Below, piece by piece: positions 1 to 9,074 of a DNA stretch of 64,000 nucleotides. A program made the translations under genes and the position numbers. Position 1 is the stretch's first letter. Every line of letters begins with the position of its first letter. The notes below the pieces were generated by a model, which saw nothing but the letters and a program-made list of their open reading frames with translations, did not search any database and was not told where the DNA came from. The DNA is from Lachnospiraceae bacterium (GTDB lineage: Bacteria; Bacillota; Clostridia; Lachnospirales; Lachnospiraceae). Location: positions 62,001 through 126,000 of the forward strand of contig CAJTCV010000012.1 in assembly GCA_910574805.1 (NCBI GenBank), read 5' to 3'.

Positions 1-1323
1 CATCAGCAGGTTCAGTGCCGTGAAGCTGCCGGTCCGGAACAGTTTCGCCGGACGTCCGTTGAGCATCACGCGGAAGCTGTCGTTGATCATATTCAGACCG
101 GAGGAAACCACAATGCCAAGAGGCGTGGCGTATTCCGGGTTGTTCAGATCATATTCAGCGGAACAGGCATTTGCCTGAAAATAATTGCCGGCCACGGCCA
201 CGCGCGTTTCATCCATACCCAGTGTGACGGTCAGCTCATCCTTCAGGCCTGCAAGCTTGCTGCCGCCGCCTGCCAGAAACAGGGCAGAGGGTGCGCCGCC
301 GTTGATCTCCAGAATCTTGTCTGCGATCTCTTTACATAACAGCGACGCTGTGTCACGGATACTGGTCAGCAGTTCCTCCTGGGTGACCTTCTGTTCAAAT
401 CCGAGGATATTGGTGAATGTGATGGGCTCTTCCTGGAGAAGCTGTGCCTTGATGGTTTCTGCAGTCCCGAAATCCACCAGATATTTTTTCATGATCGTCT
501 CTGTAATCTCGTCTCCGGCCACAGTAGCCATGGTATATCCGGTGATGCTTCCGCCGGTACATGCCGCAATATCGGAGGTTCCGGCGCCGATGTCCACAAG
601 CGCCAGATTTAAAAGACGCAGGTTCTCGGGGATGGCGGCGTTGATGGCGGCGATGGGCTCCAGTGTGATACTTGCCACCTCCAGACCGATCTTGTTCATG
701 GTTGTATAGAGGCTCTCCACCACCTCGCTGGGCAGGAAGGTGGCGATCAGATCCACTTTCACATGCTGCCCCCGGTGATCCTTCAGATCCGACATGGTAT
801 ACTGATCCAGATAATACTGGCATACGGTATATCCCACCAGATAGAAACGCCTGGAATCGTTCAGCGCCTCATTTTCCGCATCAAAGGCTTCCTCGGCCTT
901 TCCGATGGCGCCGGCTTCCAGACGGCTGATGATCTCGTCATCAATGAGCTGTGTGCCGGGCAGCTCCAGCTCAAAATCCGCCCGTCTGGTCCTGAGTGCA
1001 CGTCCGGCTGCCGCCACACACACCCTGCTGAGCCGGGTCTTCACCTTTGCCTCCAGTCTCTTTTTTACCTTGTCTGCCAGAGCGGATACCTTTGCGATGT
1101 TCTCAATCTGTCCGTCGATCATGGCACGTTCGGCGTGATCCTCCCGTTCGATGGCCGTGATATGTACTCTGTTTTCTTCCACGACTCCGATCATGCCGAT
1201 AATGCTCCGGGTCCCGATGTCCAGCGCAAAAATCATATCATTTCCCTGCTGTTTTATTTTGGCTGTCTGTGTGTTTGCCTTCCGGTTCGATGTCCTGCCC
1301 TTCCTGGCCTGTACTCTCGCCAT
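1..1323 (-). CDS. FtsA/PilM-like actin-fold ATPase (3' end outside window)
   Basis: The protein contains the actin-fold phosphate-1 motif ALDIGTRSIIG and a later phosphate-2-type stretch (LALVDIGAGTSDIA), with an SHS2-like segment between them, as in FtsA and PilM. Long FtsA-like proteins of this sort occur in clostridia next to ordinary cell-division genes; the exact role is unknown. The frame stays open to base 1, so the C-terminus is missing. Two starts are possible. The one chosen (ATG at 1323) has a strong AGGAGG six bases upstream and adds a 29-residue Arg/Lys-rich leader; the alternative ATG at 1236 starts directly at MIFALDIG but has a weaker ribosome site. The family call is good; the start is uncertain. 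Confidence 0.75.
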   Translation of the reverse strand, partial: MARVQARKGRTSNRKANTQTAKIKQQGNDMIFALDIGTRSIIGMIGVVEENRVHITAIEREDHAERAMIDGQIENIAKVSALADKVKKRLEAKVKTRLSRVCVAAAGRALRTRRADFELELPGTQLIDDEIISRLEAGAIGKAEEAFDAENEALNDSRRFYLVGYTVCQYYLDQYTMSDLKDHRGQHVKVDLIATFLPSEVVESLYTTMNKIGLEVASITLEPIAAINAAIPENLRLLNLALVDIGAGTSDIAACTGGSITGYTMATVAGDEITETIMKKYLVDFGTAETIKAQLLQEEPITFTNILGFEQKVTQEELLTSIRDTASLLCKEIADKILEINGGAPSALFLAGGGSKLAGLKDELTVTLGMDETRVAVAGNYFQANACSAEYDLNNPEYATPLGIVVSSGLNMINDSFRVMLNGRPAKLFRTGSFTALNLLM

Positions 1324-1390
1324 AGCCGCCCTCCTGTACCGTCCGGGCCGTCTGCCCATAGGACGCGTTTTTTCTTTTTATACTGCCAAT

Positions 1391-1419
1391 ATTATAGTAA
1401 AAATATGTGCCATTGTAAA
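1391..1419 (-). promoter_or_regulatory. sigma-A-type promoter of the FtsA-like gene
   Basis: On the minus strand there is a -35 TTTACA (1414-1419), a 17-bp spacer and a perfect -10 TATAAT (1391-1396), about 65 bases upstream of the preferred start. It lies between the FtsA-like gene and the leucine-rich-repeat gene, so the former can be transcribed on its own. Confidence 0.65.
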
Positions 1420-1460
1420 TCTTTTTATGGAGTTTTCCAACGCTGCCGCCAGGCCGACAG

Positions 1461-3413
1461 TCACTTCAGGATCAGGATATCCTCCCCCATCTCCACAGTC
1501 CCGCTGACGGGATTTTTGCGGATATCCAGGTATTCAAGCCCCTGTATCTGATGAAGGGGAGACAGATCCGTCACATAATTATCCTGGATTCCCAGATGTG
1601 TCAGCTGCGTGAGCGCAGGCGCGAAGGAAAGACCGGTGATTTGATTTCCGTCCAGATACAGCTCTTCAAGGCCCGGGTAAAGGGTCAGGAAATCAAGGTG
1701 TGCATCCAGCGATACGTCATCATACCAGATATCGGTCATGCCGTTATAGGATTCTACGTAAAAATTTTCCTTCAGATGAATCTCTTTCATTTCCAGATAT
1801 TTTAAAGAAGAGTTCCCGGTGAGCCGGTCAAAGTCGATCTCAAAGGTACAGTTGCTGAGAATCAGCCGCTGAAGCCCCGGATGGTTGAAGGCGTTGGAGA
1901 TATCTCCCAGGATCTCTACGCAGTGCTGGTAGCTTCCGAAGCCCGGGCTCGTGCCCCCGCCGCAGAGATCCAGCGATTTCAGGCTGGTCATGCTGTCCAG
2001 AAAATTCAGATTTCGGAGAGGAACGGCGTAGGTCCAGACGGAATAGCAGGTCAGGCTCTCCAGGCTGGTGAGACCAGAAAGCGCCTGGATCTCGTCCACA
2101 TTGCAGCCGTGGAGAAACAGTTCCTTCAGATTGTTCATGCGCTCCAGAAATCTGACGGACATAAAGCCGCTCATGTCGAGAGTCTCCAGCTCTGTCAGAA
2201 CAGAGAGATCCGGATCCGGCTGGGAAGTCCCTTTGTCCAGAACCAGCGTCTTTAAATGCGCAAGGCTCTCCACAGGTGCGTAGTCCTGAAGGGAGCTGTT
2301 GTCCTCAAGCTCCAGGCTGGTGAGCTGTGTGAGTTCTCTTAGAGGCTCCAGACTGATGGCATCGGATTCCGAGATCGACAGACTTTTAAGCCCGGTAAGA
2401 GGCGACAGAAAGCCAAGGTCCCGGATGGCGGAAGAGGTGATGGACAGCTCTTCCAGACCGGTCAGCACAGAGAGTGCCGAATAGTCGGTCAGAGAGGAGG
2501 CTTCTTCTTCGGACAGGGAGAAAGAGTCTTCGGTCTCTTCTTCCATTAACAGGATACGAAGCTCTTTCAGTGCTGTGAGCTGCCGGAGATCCGGCGCCGA
2601 TATCCCTTCTGCAGAGAAGTTCTTCAGATGTTCAAAAGCTCCGATTCCTTCCAGATCTGCCGGATGTTCCAGGGACAGCTCCAGAATCGCTTCCGGTGCC
2701 GGAAGAAGCTCTGCGGCCTCTGCGGGAGAGACGCCGCTTAAGAGAATTCCTTTCAGGTCATTAAAGCTGTCAAAAGGAATCTGGGATATGTGTTCCTCAC
2801 GTGCGTCAATCTTCTGAAGTCCGGTAAAACGGGCGAGGTCGCGGCTGTCCCAGGACAGAGGCGGAAGTGTGAGCTGTACGGGCGCATATGTTTCTGGATT
2901 TTCTTCATAGGGACTCTCAAAGCTGTATTCCACAAGGGTGGATGCAGAGCCGGTATGGATACGGATATATTTGATCCGCGCCAGGTCGGTCTCTGTGACC
3001 AGGCCGGCGTCTTTCTGGAAAATCGTCTTTACGATCTCTTCATACAGGGGACTTTCGGCGGTCTCCGGGGGTGTTTCCTCCGGAACCATCGTCTCATATC
3101 CGGCATCCGGCTGGACACGCACAGAGGTACTGGCAGGCCGGCGGCTGCTGAAGATCATGATATTTCCTATGATGATCCCTGTGAGTGCGAGTGTGATGAA
3201 CGCCCACGTGCGCGCCGTGTTCCCGGAGGAGGGATCCTCCCGAAGCACCGGCGGCCGGTTCTGGGGATACAAAGGGGTCTGGGGCGCTGTCGGCATATCG
3301 TTTTCCATGACAAACTGGCTGTTACAATATTCACACACCATGATCTGGGGGCTTCCCTCCATGGGTTCCAGCCTTCCTCCGCAGGAAGGGCATATTAATC
3401 TGGTCATCTTCAT
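1461..3413 (-). CDS. membrane-anchored leucine-rich-repeat protein with N-terminal zinc ribbon
   Basis: The 650-residue protein begins with a zinc ribbon (CPSCGG near residue 8, CEYC about 20 residues later). A single hydrophobic segment follows near residue 73 (WAFITLALTGIIIGNIMIF). After an acidic linker come at least a dozen leucine-rich repeats up to the C-terminus, with the pattern LxxLxxLxLxxNxI. A zinc ribbon in front of a membrane anchor suggests the ribbon is cytoplasmic and the repeats are outside, where they would bind a protein or glycan ligand. The start at 3413 has AAGGAT twelve bases upstream; the longer open frame to 3527 lacks a ribosome site. Function unknown. Confidence 0.8.
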   Translation of the reverse strand: MKMTRLICPSCGGRLEPMEGSPQIMVCEYCNSQFVMENDMPTAPQTPLYPQNRPPVLREDPSSGNTARTWAFITLALTGIIIGNIMIFSSRRPASTSVRVQPDAGYETMVPEETPPETAESPLYEEIVKTIFQKDAGLVTETDLARIKYIRIHTGSASTLVEYSFESPYEENPETYAPVQLTLPPLSWDSRDLARFTGLQKIDAREEHISQIPFDSFNDLKGILLSGVSPAEAAELLPAPEAILELSLEHPADLEGIGAFEHLKNFSAEGISAPDLRQLTALKELRILLMEEETEDSFSLSEEEASSLTDYSALSVLTGLEELSITSSAIRDLGFLSPLTGLKSLSISESDAISLEPLRELTQLTSLELEDNSSLQDYAPVESLAHLKTLVLDKGTSQPDPDLSVLTELETLDMSGFMSVRFLERMNNLKELFLHGCNVDEIQALSGLTSLESLTCYSVWTYAVPLRNLNFLDSMTSLKSLDLCGGGTSPGFGSYQHCVEILGDISNAFNHPGLQRLILSNCTFEIDFDRLTGNSSLKYLEMKEIHLKENFYVESYNGMTDIWYDDVSLDAHLDFLTLYPGLEELYLDGNQITGLSFAPALTQLTHLGIQDNYVTDLSPLHQIQGLEYLDIRKNPVSGTVEMGEDILILK

Positions 3414-3501
3414 GATAAATGTACATCCTTGTGCAGTTTTTTTCAGTATACTTCTCCTGCAAGGGGATGTAAAGAGGATTTTCCGCGCGCAGCTGAACAA
3501 T

Positions 3502-3548
3502 GAGGAGAAACGAAGTCGTCTGGTCAAAAAACTGCTTCGCTGCTCCTC
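3502..3548. terminator. hairpin between spoVAC and the LRR gene
   Basis: GAGGAG and CGAAG pair with CTTCG and CTCCTC around a 19-base loop. There is no clear U-run on either strand, so termination is possible but weakly supported. Confidence 0.35.
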
Positions 3549-3576
3549 TTGTAACGTGCTGTACGCAGGGTGGGAA

Positions 3577-4029
3577 TTACAGAAGTTTCAAAATCCAGTA
3601 GATAAGCCCCAGCACCCAGCTGGTAAAGATTCCGTACAGGATCACCGGTCCGGCGATGGTGAAGATTTTGCTGCCGATGCCGAACACCTGTCCTTCCTTC
3701 TTATATTCAATGGCGGGAGCTGCGACTCCGTTGGCGAAGCCGGTGATGGGGACCAGCGCCCCGGCGCCACCCCATTTGGCGATGGACGGGTAGATGTTGA
3801 GTCCGGTGAGCAGGATGCTCAGGAAGACCAGGAGGATGGAGCACCAGGCGCCTGCCGTGTCCTGATCCATGCCCGTCTGTGCGGCCAGATTGCGGATTAC
3901 CTGTCCGATCAGGCAGATGGTTCCGCCGGTGAGAAAGGCTTTGAACATTTCATAAGGCAGGTTGTGGGTGGGTGTGACCTGTTTCACATAATCGTTATAC
4001 TGCTGTTTCTGTTCTTCATTTGCGTTCAT
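3577..4029 (-). CDS. spoVAC: stage V sporulation protein AC
   Basis: This 150-residue membrane protein matches SpoVAC: a short polar N-terminus, then several hydrophobic helices with the conserved stretches LTGLNIYPSIAKWGGAGALVPITGFANG and APAIEYKKEGQVFGIG. SpoVAC is part of the channel in the inner spore membrane that moves Ca-dipicolinic acid into the forespore and out at germination, and it has been described as mechanosensitive. The start at 4029 has AAGGAG eleven bases upstream. It is divergent from spoVAD; normally the two genes lie head to tail followed by spoVAE, which is not seen here. Confidence 0.93.
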   Translation of the reverse strand: MNANEEQKQQYNDYVKQVTPTHNLPYEMFKAFLTGGTICLIGQVIRNLAAQTGMDQDTAGAWCSILLVFLSILLTGLNIYPSIAKWGGAGALVPITGFANGVAAPAIEYKKEGQVFGIGSKIFTIAGPVILYGIFTSWVLGLIYWILKLL

Positions 4030-4245
4030 AAAAGTATGCTCCTTTAATACTGCTTTTTCTTTATATTTTCCATGGAGAATCATTTTATACGGAACTTGTC
4101 TGTGCAGTCGTCAGTAAAGGACTGGAACAGAAGGAATGGGACGAATATTTTTGCAGTGGACAGGAAAACTAGAATTTGAAAAGACAAAACATCTGCAACG
4201 TGGATATGGAAGGATCGTATTTTGCATGAAAAGGAGTAAAAGCAT
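4030..4245. promoter_or_regulatory. divergent spoVAC/spoVAD regulatory region
   Basis: These 216 bp separate two divergent forespore-type genes. On the minus strand a GTATA box (around 4086-4090) lies about 16 bases before an AT-rich -10 candidate, reminiscent of sigma-G promoters, which would fit spoVA genes. The match is weak and the spoVAD-side promoter was not identified. Confidence 0.3.
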
Positions 4246-5274
4246 ATGAATCAGATAAAAGGACGGGCAAGCCTTCAATATGACCGGCCGCCGAAGCTCA
4301 TCGGCGCAGCTTCCATTGTGGGGAGCAAGGAGGGGGACGGACCTCTGGGACATCTGTTCGACTGTATCGAGCCGGATCCGAAGTTCGGGAAGAATACGTG
4401 GGAAGAGGCGGAGAGCGAGCTCCAGCTTCGGACTGCCAGAAAAGCCATGGAAAAAGCAGGCATGAATGAAGAACAGGTTCGCTATCTTTTTGCCGGAGAT
4501 CTGCTGGCTCAGGGAATCGCCACTTCCTATGGGCTGATGGAGCTTCAAATTCCGCTGTTTGGACTCTATGGAGCATGTTCCACCTGCGGGGAGAGCTTAA
4601 GCCTTGCTTCCATGGCGGTGAGCGCGGGGTACGCAGACTGTGTCATGGCACTGACCTCCAGTCATTTTGCCAGCGCGGAAAAGGAGTTTCGATTTCCCTT
4701 GGAGTATGCCGGGCAGCGTCCCCTTTCGACTACCTGGACGGTTACGGGCTCCGGAGCCTTTCTCCTTGCCGCCGACGGGTCTGCGATCGCCGAAGGAGCC
4801 TCTGTATGTGTCTCCGGGATCACCACGGGTAAAGTGGTGGACTATGGGGTGAAAGATTCCATGCACATGGGGGCTGCCATGGCGCCTGCGGCGGCGGATA
4901 CCATCTACCAGCATCTGGGGGATTTTGGGAGAAAGGTGGATGACTATGACCGGATCATCACCGGAGACCTGGGCAGTATCGGCCAGACGATTTTAAAAGA
5001 TCTTATGCGGGAGCGGGGGATTGAGCTTGGAGAGATCCATGAGGATTGCGGCATGCTCATCTACGACCCGGATACCCAGGACACTCACGCGGGAGGCTCC
5101 GGCTGCGGGTGCGCGGCGGCGACGCTGGCGGCCTACATCCTGCCGAAGCTTGAACGGGGGGAATGGAAACGGGTGCTTCTGGTGCCCACGGGAGCCCTTC
5201 TGTCCAAGGTCAGCTTCAACGAAGGCCAGTCCATTCCGGGAATCGCCCATGGCGTGGTGCTGGAGCACTGCTGA
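4246..5274 (+). CDS. spoVAD: stage V sporulation protein AD
   Basis: A full-length (342 aa) SpoVAD with a thiolase fold. Conserved stretches include FGLYGACSTCGESL near residue 105, the STTWTVTGSGAFLL region, and HAGGSGCGCAA near residue 285. SpoVAD binds dipicolinic acid and is needed for its uptake into the spore. The ribosome site GGAG lies nine bases before the ATG. It is transcribed away from spoVAC and followed by a strong hairpin, so it appears monocistronic here. Confidence 0.94.
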   Translation: MNQIKGRASLQYDRPPKLIGAASIVGSKEGDGPLGHLFDCIEPDPKFGKNTWEEAESELQLRTARKAMEKAGMNEEQVRYLFAGDLLAQGIATSYGLMELQIPLFGLYGACSTCGESLSLASMAVSAGYADCVMALTSSHFASAEKEFRFPLEYAGQRPLSTTWTVTGSGAFLLAADGSAIAEGASVCVSGITTGKVVDYGVKDSMHMGAAMAPAAADTIYQHLGDFGRKVDDYDRIITGDLGSIGQTILKDLMRERGIELGEIHEDCGMLIYDPDTQDTHAGGSGCGCAAATLAAYILPKLERGEWKRVLLVPTGALLSKVSFNEGQSIPGIAHGVVLEHC

Positions 5275-5300
5275 CAGAAGTACAGCCAGGATATGACAGA

Positions 5301-5347
5301 GCCCTGCCGGGATCCATATTCAGAGGAAAGATGGATCATGGCAGGGC
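5301..5347 (+). terminator. terminator-like hairpin after spoVAD
   Basis: GCCCTGCC and GATCCAT pair with ATGGATC and GGCAGGGC, giving a long two-part stem followed by GTTTA. The remaining 200 bp up to 5545 hold no convincing gene. A 36-codon reading frame at 5352-5462 (…CKQAGLRIENPYNEWDR…) looks protein-like but has no ribosome site and may be a relic. Confidence 0.6.
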
Positions 5348-5545
5348 GTTTATGCGGTGGGATTCGGAGGCATTTTTCCCGATCATATGCAAGCAGGCCG
5401 GATTACGAATCGAAAATCCGTACAACGAATGGGACAGGAACCTTACCGCTGCTGTCAAATAGATCATACTTTTGCGGCGGTTTTCCATTGTGGAAAATAG
5501 AAGACTCGTGTATACTGACAGTAACACGACAGGGAGGGATGGAGG

Positions 5546-7144
5546 ATGACGCGTTACTTTAATACAGAAGGAATCTGCAGCCCAAAGAAGCATTACATGG
5601 TGTGTCTGAACGACAGGCTGAAGCTGATCAAAGAAAAGTATGTTGACCGGGGAAAATATTTTGTCATCAACAGGGGCAGACAGTATGGCAAGACGACGAT
5701 GCTTCGCGCGCTGGCAGAATATTTAAGGGATGACTACGTGGTCATTTCCCTGGATTTTCAGATGCTGAGCACGGCAAATTTCGCAGATGAACGGGTCTTT
5801 GCAGCAAAATTTACCGGGCTGATCCAGCGGACGCTTTCCAGAGACAGTGAATGGAGAGACGTCATAGACAGGAAGGCTTTTGAAAAACTGACCGCCATGA
5901 AGGAGGAAGAGGACCTTACCATGGATGTCATGTTTGAGGGATGCAGCGAAATGTGTGAAACGTCAAAAAAGCCGGTCGTTCTGATGATCGATGAGGTGGA
6001 CAGCGCGTCCAATTATCAGGTGTTTATCGATTTTCTTGCGATGCTTCGGGGATATTATCTGAGCAGAGAATATAATCCGATCTTTCATTCGGTGATCCTT
6101 GCGGGCGTGTATGATATCAAGAACCTGAAATCAAAGATCCGTCCGGACTCGGAACATCAATATAACAGTCCATGGAATATTGCGGCTGATTTTGATGTTG
6201 TTATGAGTTTTTCGGCAGGCCAGATCCGGGATATGCTGACAGAATATGAGACGGACCGTCATACAGGGATGGACACGGAGGCCGTCGCTAAGACCATATA
6301 CCAGTATACGTCGGGATATCCTTATCTGGTATCCGCCGTCTGTAAGATTATGGATGAGAAGCTTACGGTTTCGGATCCGCTTTCGGACTGTAAGAGCATC
6401 TGGACGGCGCAGGGCGTCGAGGAGGCTGTCAGAATCATACTGAGTTCCAGAACCACGCTGTTTGACAGTATGATCAAACATATCAACGAATATCCGGAGC
6501 TGAAGAAGCTGCTGCATCTCATGCTGTTCCAGGGTGAGCAGGTGGCGTATAATGCAGACAATCGTATCATAGATCTGGCACAGATGTTTGGATATGTAAA
6601 ACGAAACGGTACGTATATCCATGTGGCAAACCGTGTTTTCGAGACGCGGCTGTACAATCTTTTTCTGTCCGAAGAAGAATTTTCAAATGCTATGAGTACA
6701 ATGGCAAGGCAGGACAAAAATCAGTTTGTCCTGGATGGCCGGCTTCATATGGAACTGGTGCTGGAAAAGTTTGTGAAACATTTCACAGATATTTATGGAG
6801 AAAACGATGAAAAGTTTCTGGAGGATCAGGGACGTAAGCTTTTCCTTCTGTATCTGAGGCCGATTATTAACGGAACCGGAAATTATTACATCGAGTCGCA
6901 GACAAGAGATGCGGGACGAACCGACGTCATTGTGGATTACGCGGGCGAACAGTCTGTGATCGAGTTGAAGATCTGGCGCGGAAACGAGTACCGTGAGCGA
7001 GGGGAGGAGCAGCTTGTCGGATATCTGGATTATTTTCATCTGGAGAAAGGATATCTTCTGAGCTTTAATTTCAACAAAAAGAAGAAGCCGGGTATGAGGA
7101 CGATCACGGTGAATGGGAAGGTGATTGTGGAGGCGGTGGTCTGA
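5546..7144 (+). CDS. AAA-ATPase-like / PD-(D/E)XK nuclease-like protein
   Basis: The 532-residue protein has an N-terminal P-loop (NRGRQYGKTTML, near residue 41), a Walker B (VVLMIDEVD, near residue 147) and a C-terminal PD-(D/E)XK-like domain (RTDVIVDYAGEQSVIELKIWRG, near residue 455; D…ExK). This matches the AAA-ATPase-like plus DUF1703-type architecture that is common and often multicopy in gut anaerobes, with no established function. The start at ATG 5546 lies close behind GGAGGG. A promoter with a TATACT -10 lies just upstream. The start and end of a second, almost entirely deleted copy remain at about 10.85 kb. Confidence 0.88.
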   Translation: MTRYFNTEGICSPKKHYMVCLNDRLKLIKEKYVDRGKYFVINRGRQYGKTTMLRALAEYLRDDYVVISLDFQMLSTANFADERVFAAKFTGLIQRTLSRDSEWRDVIDRKAFEKLTAMKEEEDLTMDVMFEGCSEMCETSKKPVVLMIDEVDSASNYQVFIDFLAMLRGYYLSREYNPIFHSVILAGVYDIKNLKSKIRPDSEHQYNSPWNIAADFDVVMSFSAGQIRDMLTEYETDRHTGMDTEAVAKTIYQYTSGYPYLVSAVCKIMDEKLTVSDPLSDCKSIWTAQGVEEAVRIILSSRTTLFDSMIKHINEYPELKKLLHLMLFQGEQVAYNADNRIIDLAQMFGYVKRNGTYIHVANRVFETRLYNLFLSEEEFSNAMSTMARQDKNQFVLDGRLHMELVLEKFVKHFTDIYGENDEKFLEDQGRKLFLLYLRPIINGTGNYYIESQTRDAGRTDVIVDYAGEQSVIELKIWRGNEYRERGEEQLVGYLDYFHLEKGYLLSFNFNKKKKPGMRTITVNGKVIVEAVV

Positions 7145-7234
7145 CGGAGACGCTGATGGCGCTGGGCTGTTTTCACTGCCTCCGTGCTGGCAGCCCTGAC
7201 TCTGGGGTCAAAGAGGAGAAAAGAGGGAGAAACC

Positions 7235-8284
7235 ATGCAGCAGACAAACAGTATCATCCGGGCATTTACCCTGCTGGAGATTCTGAAAAAAGAAAGCGAC
7301 GAAACACATAAGCTGTCGCAGAAGCAGCTTCTTGCGCTGATGAAGAAGAAAGACGGGAGATGCACGGAGAAGACTCTGCGTACGGATCTTCGGAATCTGA
7401 TGGGGATTCTGAATCCGCCGTCCTCGGAGTACGAGGCCCGGAAAGAGGATTTTCGCATCATTTATGACGGTATAGAAGAAGAGAGAGGCCGCATGACCGG
7501 CATCCGGTACATACACGAATTTTCCAATGACGATCTGGAACTTTTGCTGGAGCTTTTGCAGACCTGTACGGAAATCGGCGGTGAGAAGCGCAGAAAGATC
7601 ACCGGGAACCTGAAGAAGCTCGGCAGCGGGCATTACACCTACAATATGGAATTCATAAAAGGGATTTCGGAATATTCCACCATGAATACCGTCTGGCTGC
7701 GCCGGACTTTGCGGGCGGCGGGGGCGGCCATCCGGCAGAACCGCAGACTGTCCTTTGTGTTCAACAAATATGACCGGAACGGCCGGCTTGTCCCGGTGCG
7801 CGACGACAGATACGAGGTAAATCCGTATTATGTTGTAAAATATGGGGTCAGATATTATCTGCTGGCCAGTCACAAAGAGTCGGAAAAGATCTATATTTAC
7901 AGGATGGACCTGATGACGGACGCAGAGCTTATGGAAGAGGAACGGACCAGTGTGCGCAGGATCGGGGAGCTGCGTCACTCAAACGCCATGGAATATATGG
8001 AGCGTCACCTTCACATGTACTATGACGAGCCGCGCACAGTGGTCCTCAGACTTCATCGGAGCGTCTATACCCGGTTTCACGACAGCTTTGGCGGAAACTA
8101 TACGCTGGTACGGGCGGTGGATGAGGAACACGACGAGGTAAAGGTATTCTGCAGCGAGAATGCCATCGTAAACTGGGCCATCCAGAACAGTGAGGATGTG
8201 GAAATCCTCCGGCCGGAGTCTGCCAGAAAGAGGATCCGGGAGAAAGCAGAAGCACTTTTGCAGAAATATTCAAAAAGATCGTAA
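7235..8284 (+). CDS. WYL-domain transcriptional regulator
   Basis: A 349-residue regulator: an N-terminal winged helix (residues about 10-70, TEKTLRTDLRNL as the recognition region), then a WYL domain (NPYYVVKYGVRYYLLASHKESEKIYIYRMDLM) and a C-terminal WCX-type extension (TVVLRLHRSVYTRFHDSFG). WYL domains bind small ligands or nucleic acids and often control stress and defence genes. The start at 7235 follows a purine-rich GGGAG ribosome site. It heads the accessory island, so it may regulate these neighbours, but that is inference. Confidence 0.88.
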   Translation: MQQTNSIIRAFTLLEILKKESDETHKLSQKQLLALMKKKDGRCTEKTLRTDLRNLMGILNPPSSEYEARKEDFRIIYDGIEEERGRMTGIRYIHEFSNDDLELLLELLQTCTEIGGEKRRKITGNLKKLGSGHYTYNMEFIKGISEYSTMNTVWLRRTLRAAGAAIRQNRRLSFVFNKYDRNGRLVPVRDDRYEVNPYYVVKYGVRYYLLASHKESEKIYIYRMDLMTDAELMEEERTSVRRIGELRHSNAMEYMERHLHMYYDEPRTVVLRLHRSVYTRFHDSFGGNYTLVRAVDEEHDEVKVFCSENAIVNWAIQNSEDVEILRPESARKRIREKAEALLQKYSKRS

Positions 8285-8384
8285 CCATCCGGGAGAATCT
8301 GCCCAAAGTTACCGATTCCCGATGCTATAATAAAGACCATAAACGCTGAAAGCAGGAACCGAACGGGAAAGGGCAGGTGCGCAG

Positions 8385-9011
8385 ATGAGAGCAATCGAGA
8401 TGAAAGAAGCAGTTTTGGAAATGTATGCAGAGCTGAAGTCCTTGTTGTCACTATATGAAGCAACAGAAGGGTTTCAGGCCGTCTGCGAAGACGTGGATGT
8501 CATGGAGCTTGTACTTGAGAGAATCGCTCAGCTTAAAAGCCGGGCGGATCTTTTCGGGAAAGGTGCGGTGGGAACAGGCGAGTATTGCGGGATGCAAGTC
8601 ATTACCATAGACAGTATACAGATGGATCTGGCTGACGAGCTGCTGCAGGTGATCGGGGAGACAGAGTATTTTGTCAGACAGTGTGAAGTGCCGGGGGTGG
8701 TGACCAGATGGAAACAGATTAATCCGAAGCTGCTCTATTTTGACTGTGCATTTGAGCTTATGGAGGCATGCCCAAGGGAATATCTGGAGATGAAGAGAGG
8801 ACTGAGGGATGTAAGGTTATCCTGCTATCCGGATCAGGAACTGATCGCAGAAAGGAGGGAATATTTTGCACGGAAGAAGGAGCAGTGTGTACGTCAGAAC
8901 AGAATCTATTCAGAAGAACATGCATTTCAGGAGGAGCTGCTGCATACGTTGAAGCTTCTGTTTGAAGACCTGTTCCGAAGATACAGCCGGAAAACAGAAA
9001 GAAACGCATAG
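8385..9011 (+). CDS. hypothetical protein
   Basis: A 208-residue, charged, mostly helical soluble protein with no signal peptide or membrane segment. A CFE-type pair (CAFELMEACPREYLEMKRGLRDVRLSCYPDQE) sits in the middle and a basic helix ends the protein. I do not recognise the family. It lies between the WYL regulator and the first phosphatase in the same direction; a TATAAT-like box at about 8325 suggests its own promoter. Confidence 0.6.
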   Translation: MRAIEMKEAVLEMYAELKSLLSLYEATEGFQAVCEDVDVMELVLERIAQLKSRADLFGKGAVGTGEYCGMQVITIDSIQMDLADELLQVIGETEYFVRQCEVPGVVTRWKQINPKLLYFDCAFELMEACPREYLEMKRGLRDVRLSCYPDQELIAERREYFARKKEQCVRQNRIYSEEHAFQEELLHTLKLLFEDLFRRYSRKTERNA

Positions 9012-9074
9012 GAACACTTATGGAGACAGTCAGAAGTCTGCAGGAATCGCGAAACGTGAACGAAAGGAACAGAT

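Noticed and set aside
5352-5462. 36-codon ORF after spoVAD
   Set aside because: Looks protein-like but has no ribosome site and follows a terminator hairpin; not enough to call a gene.
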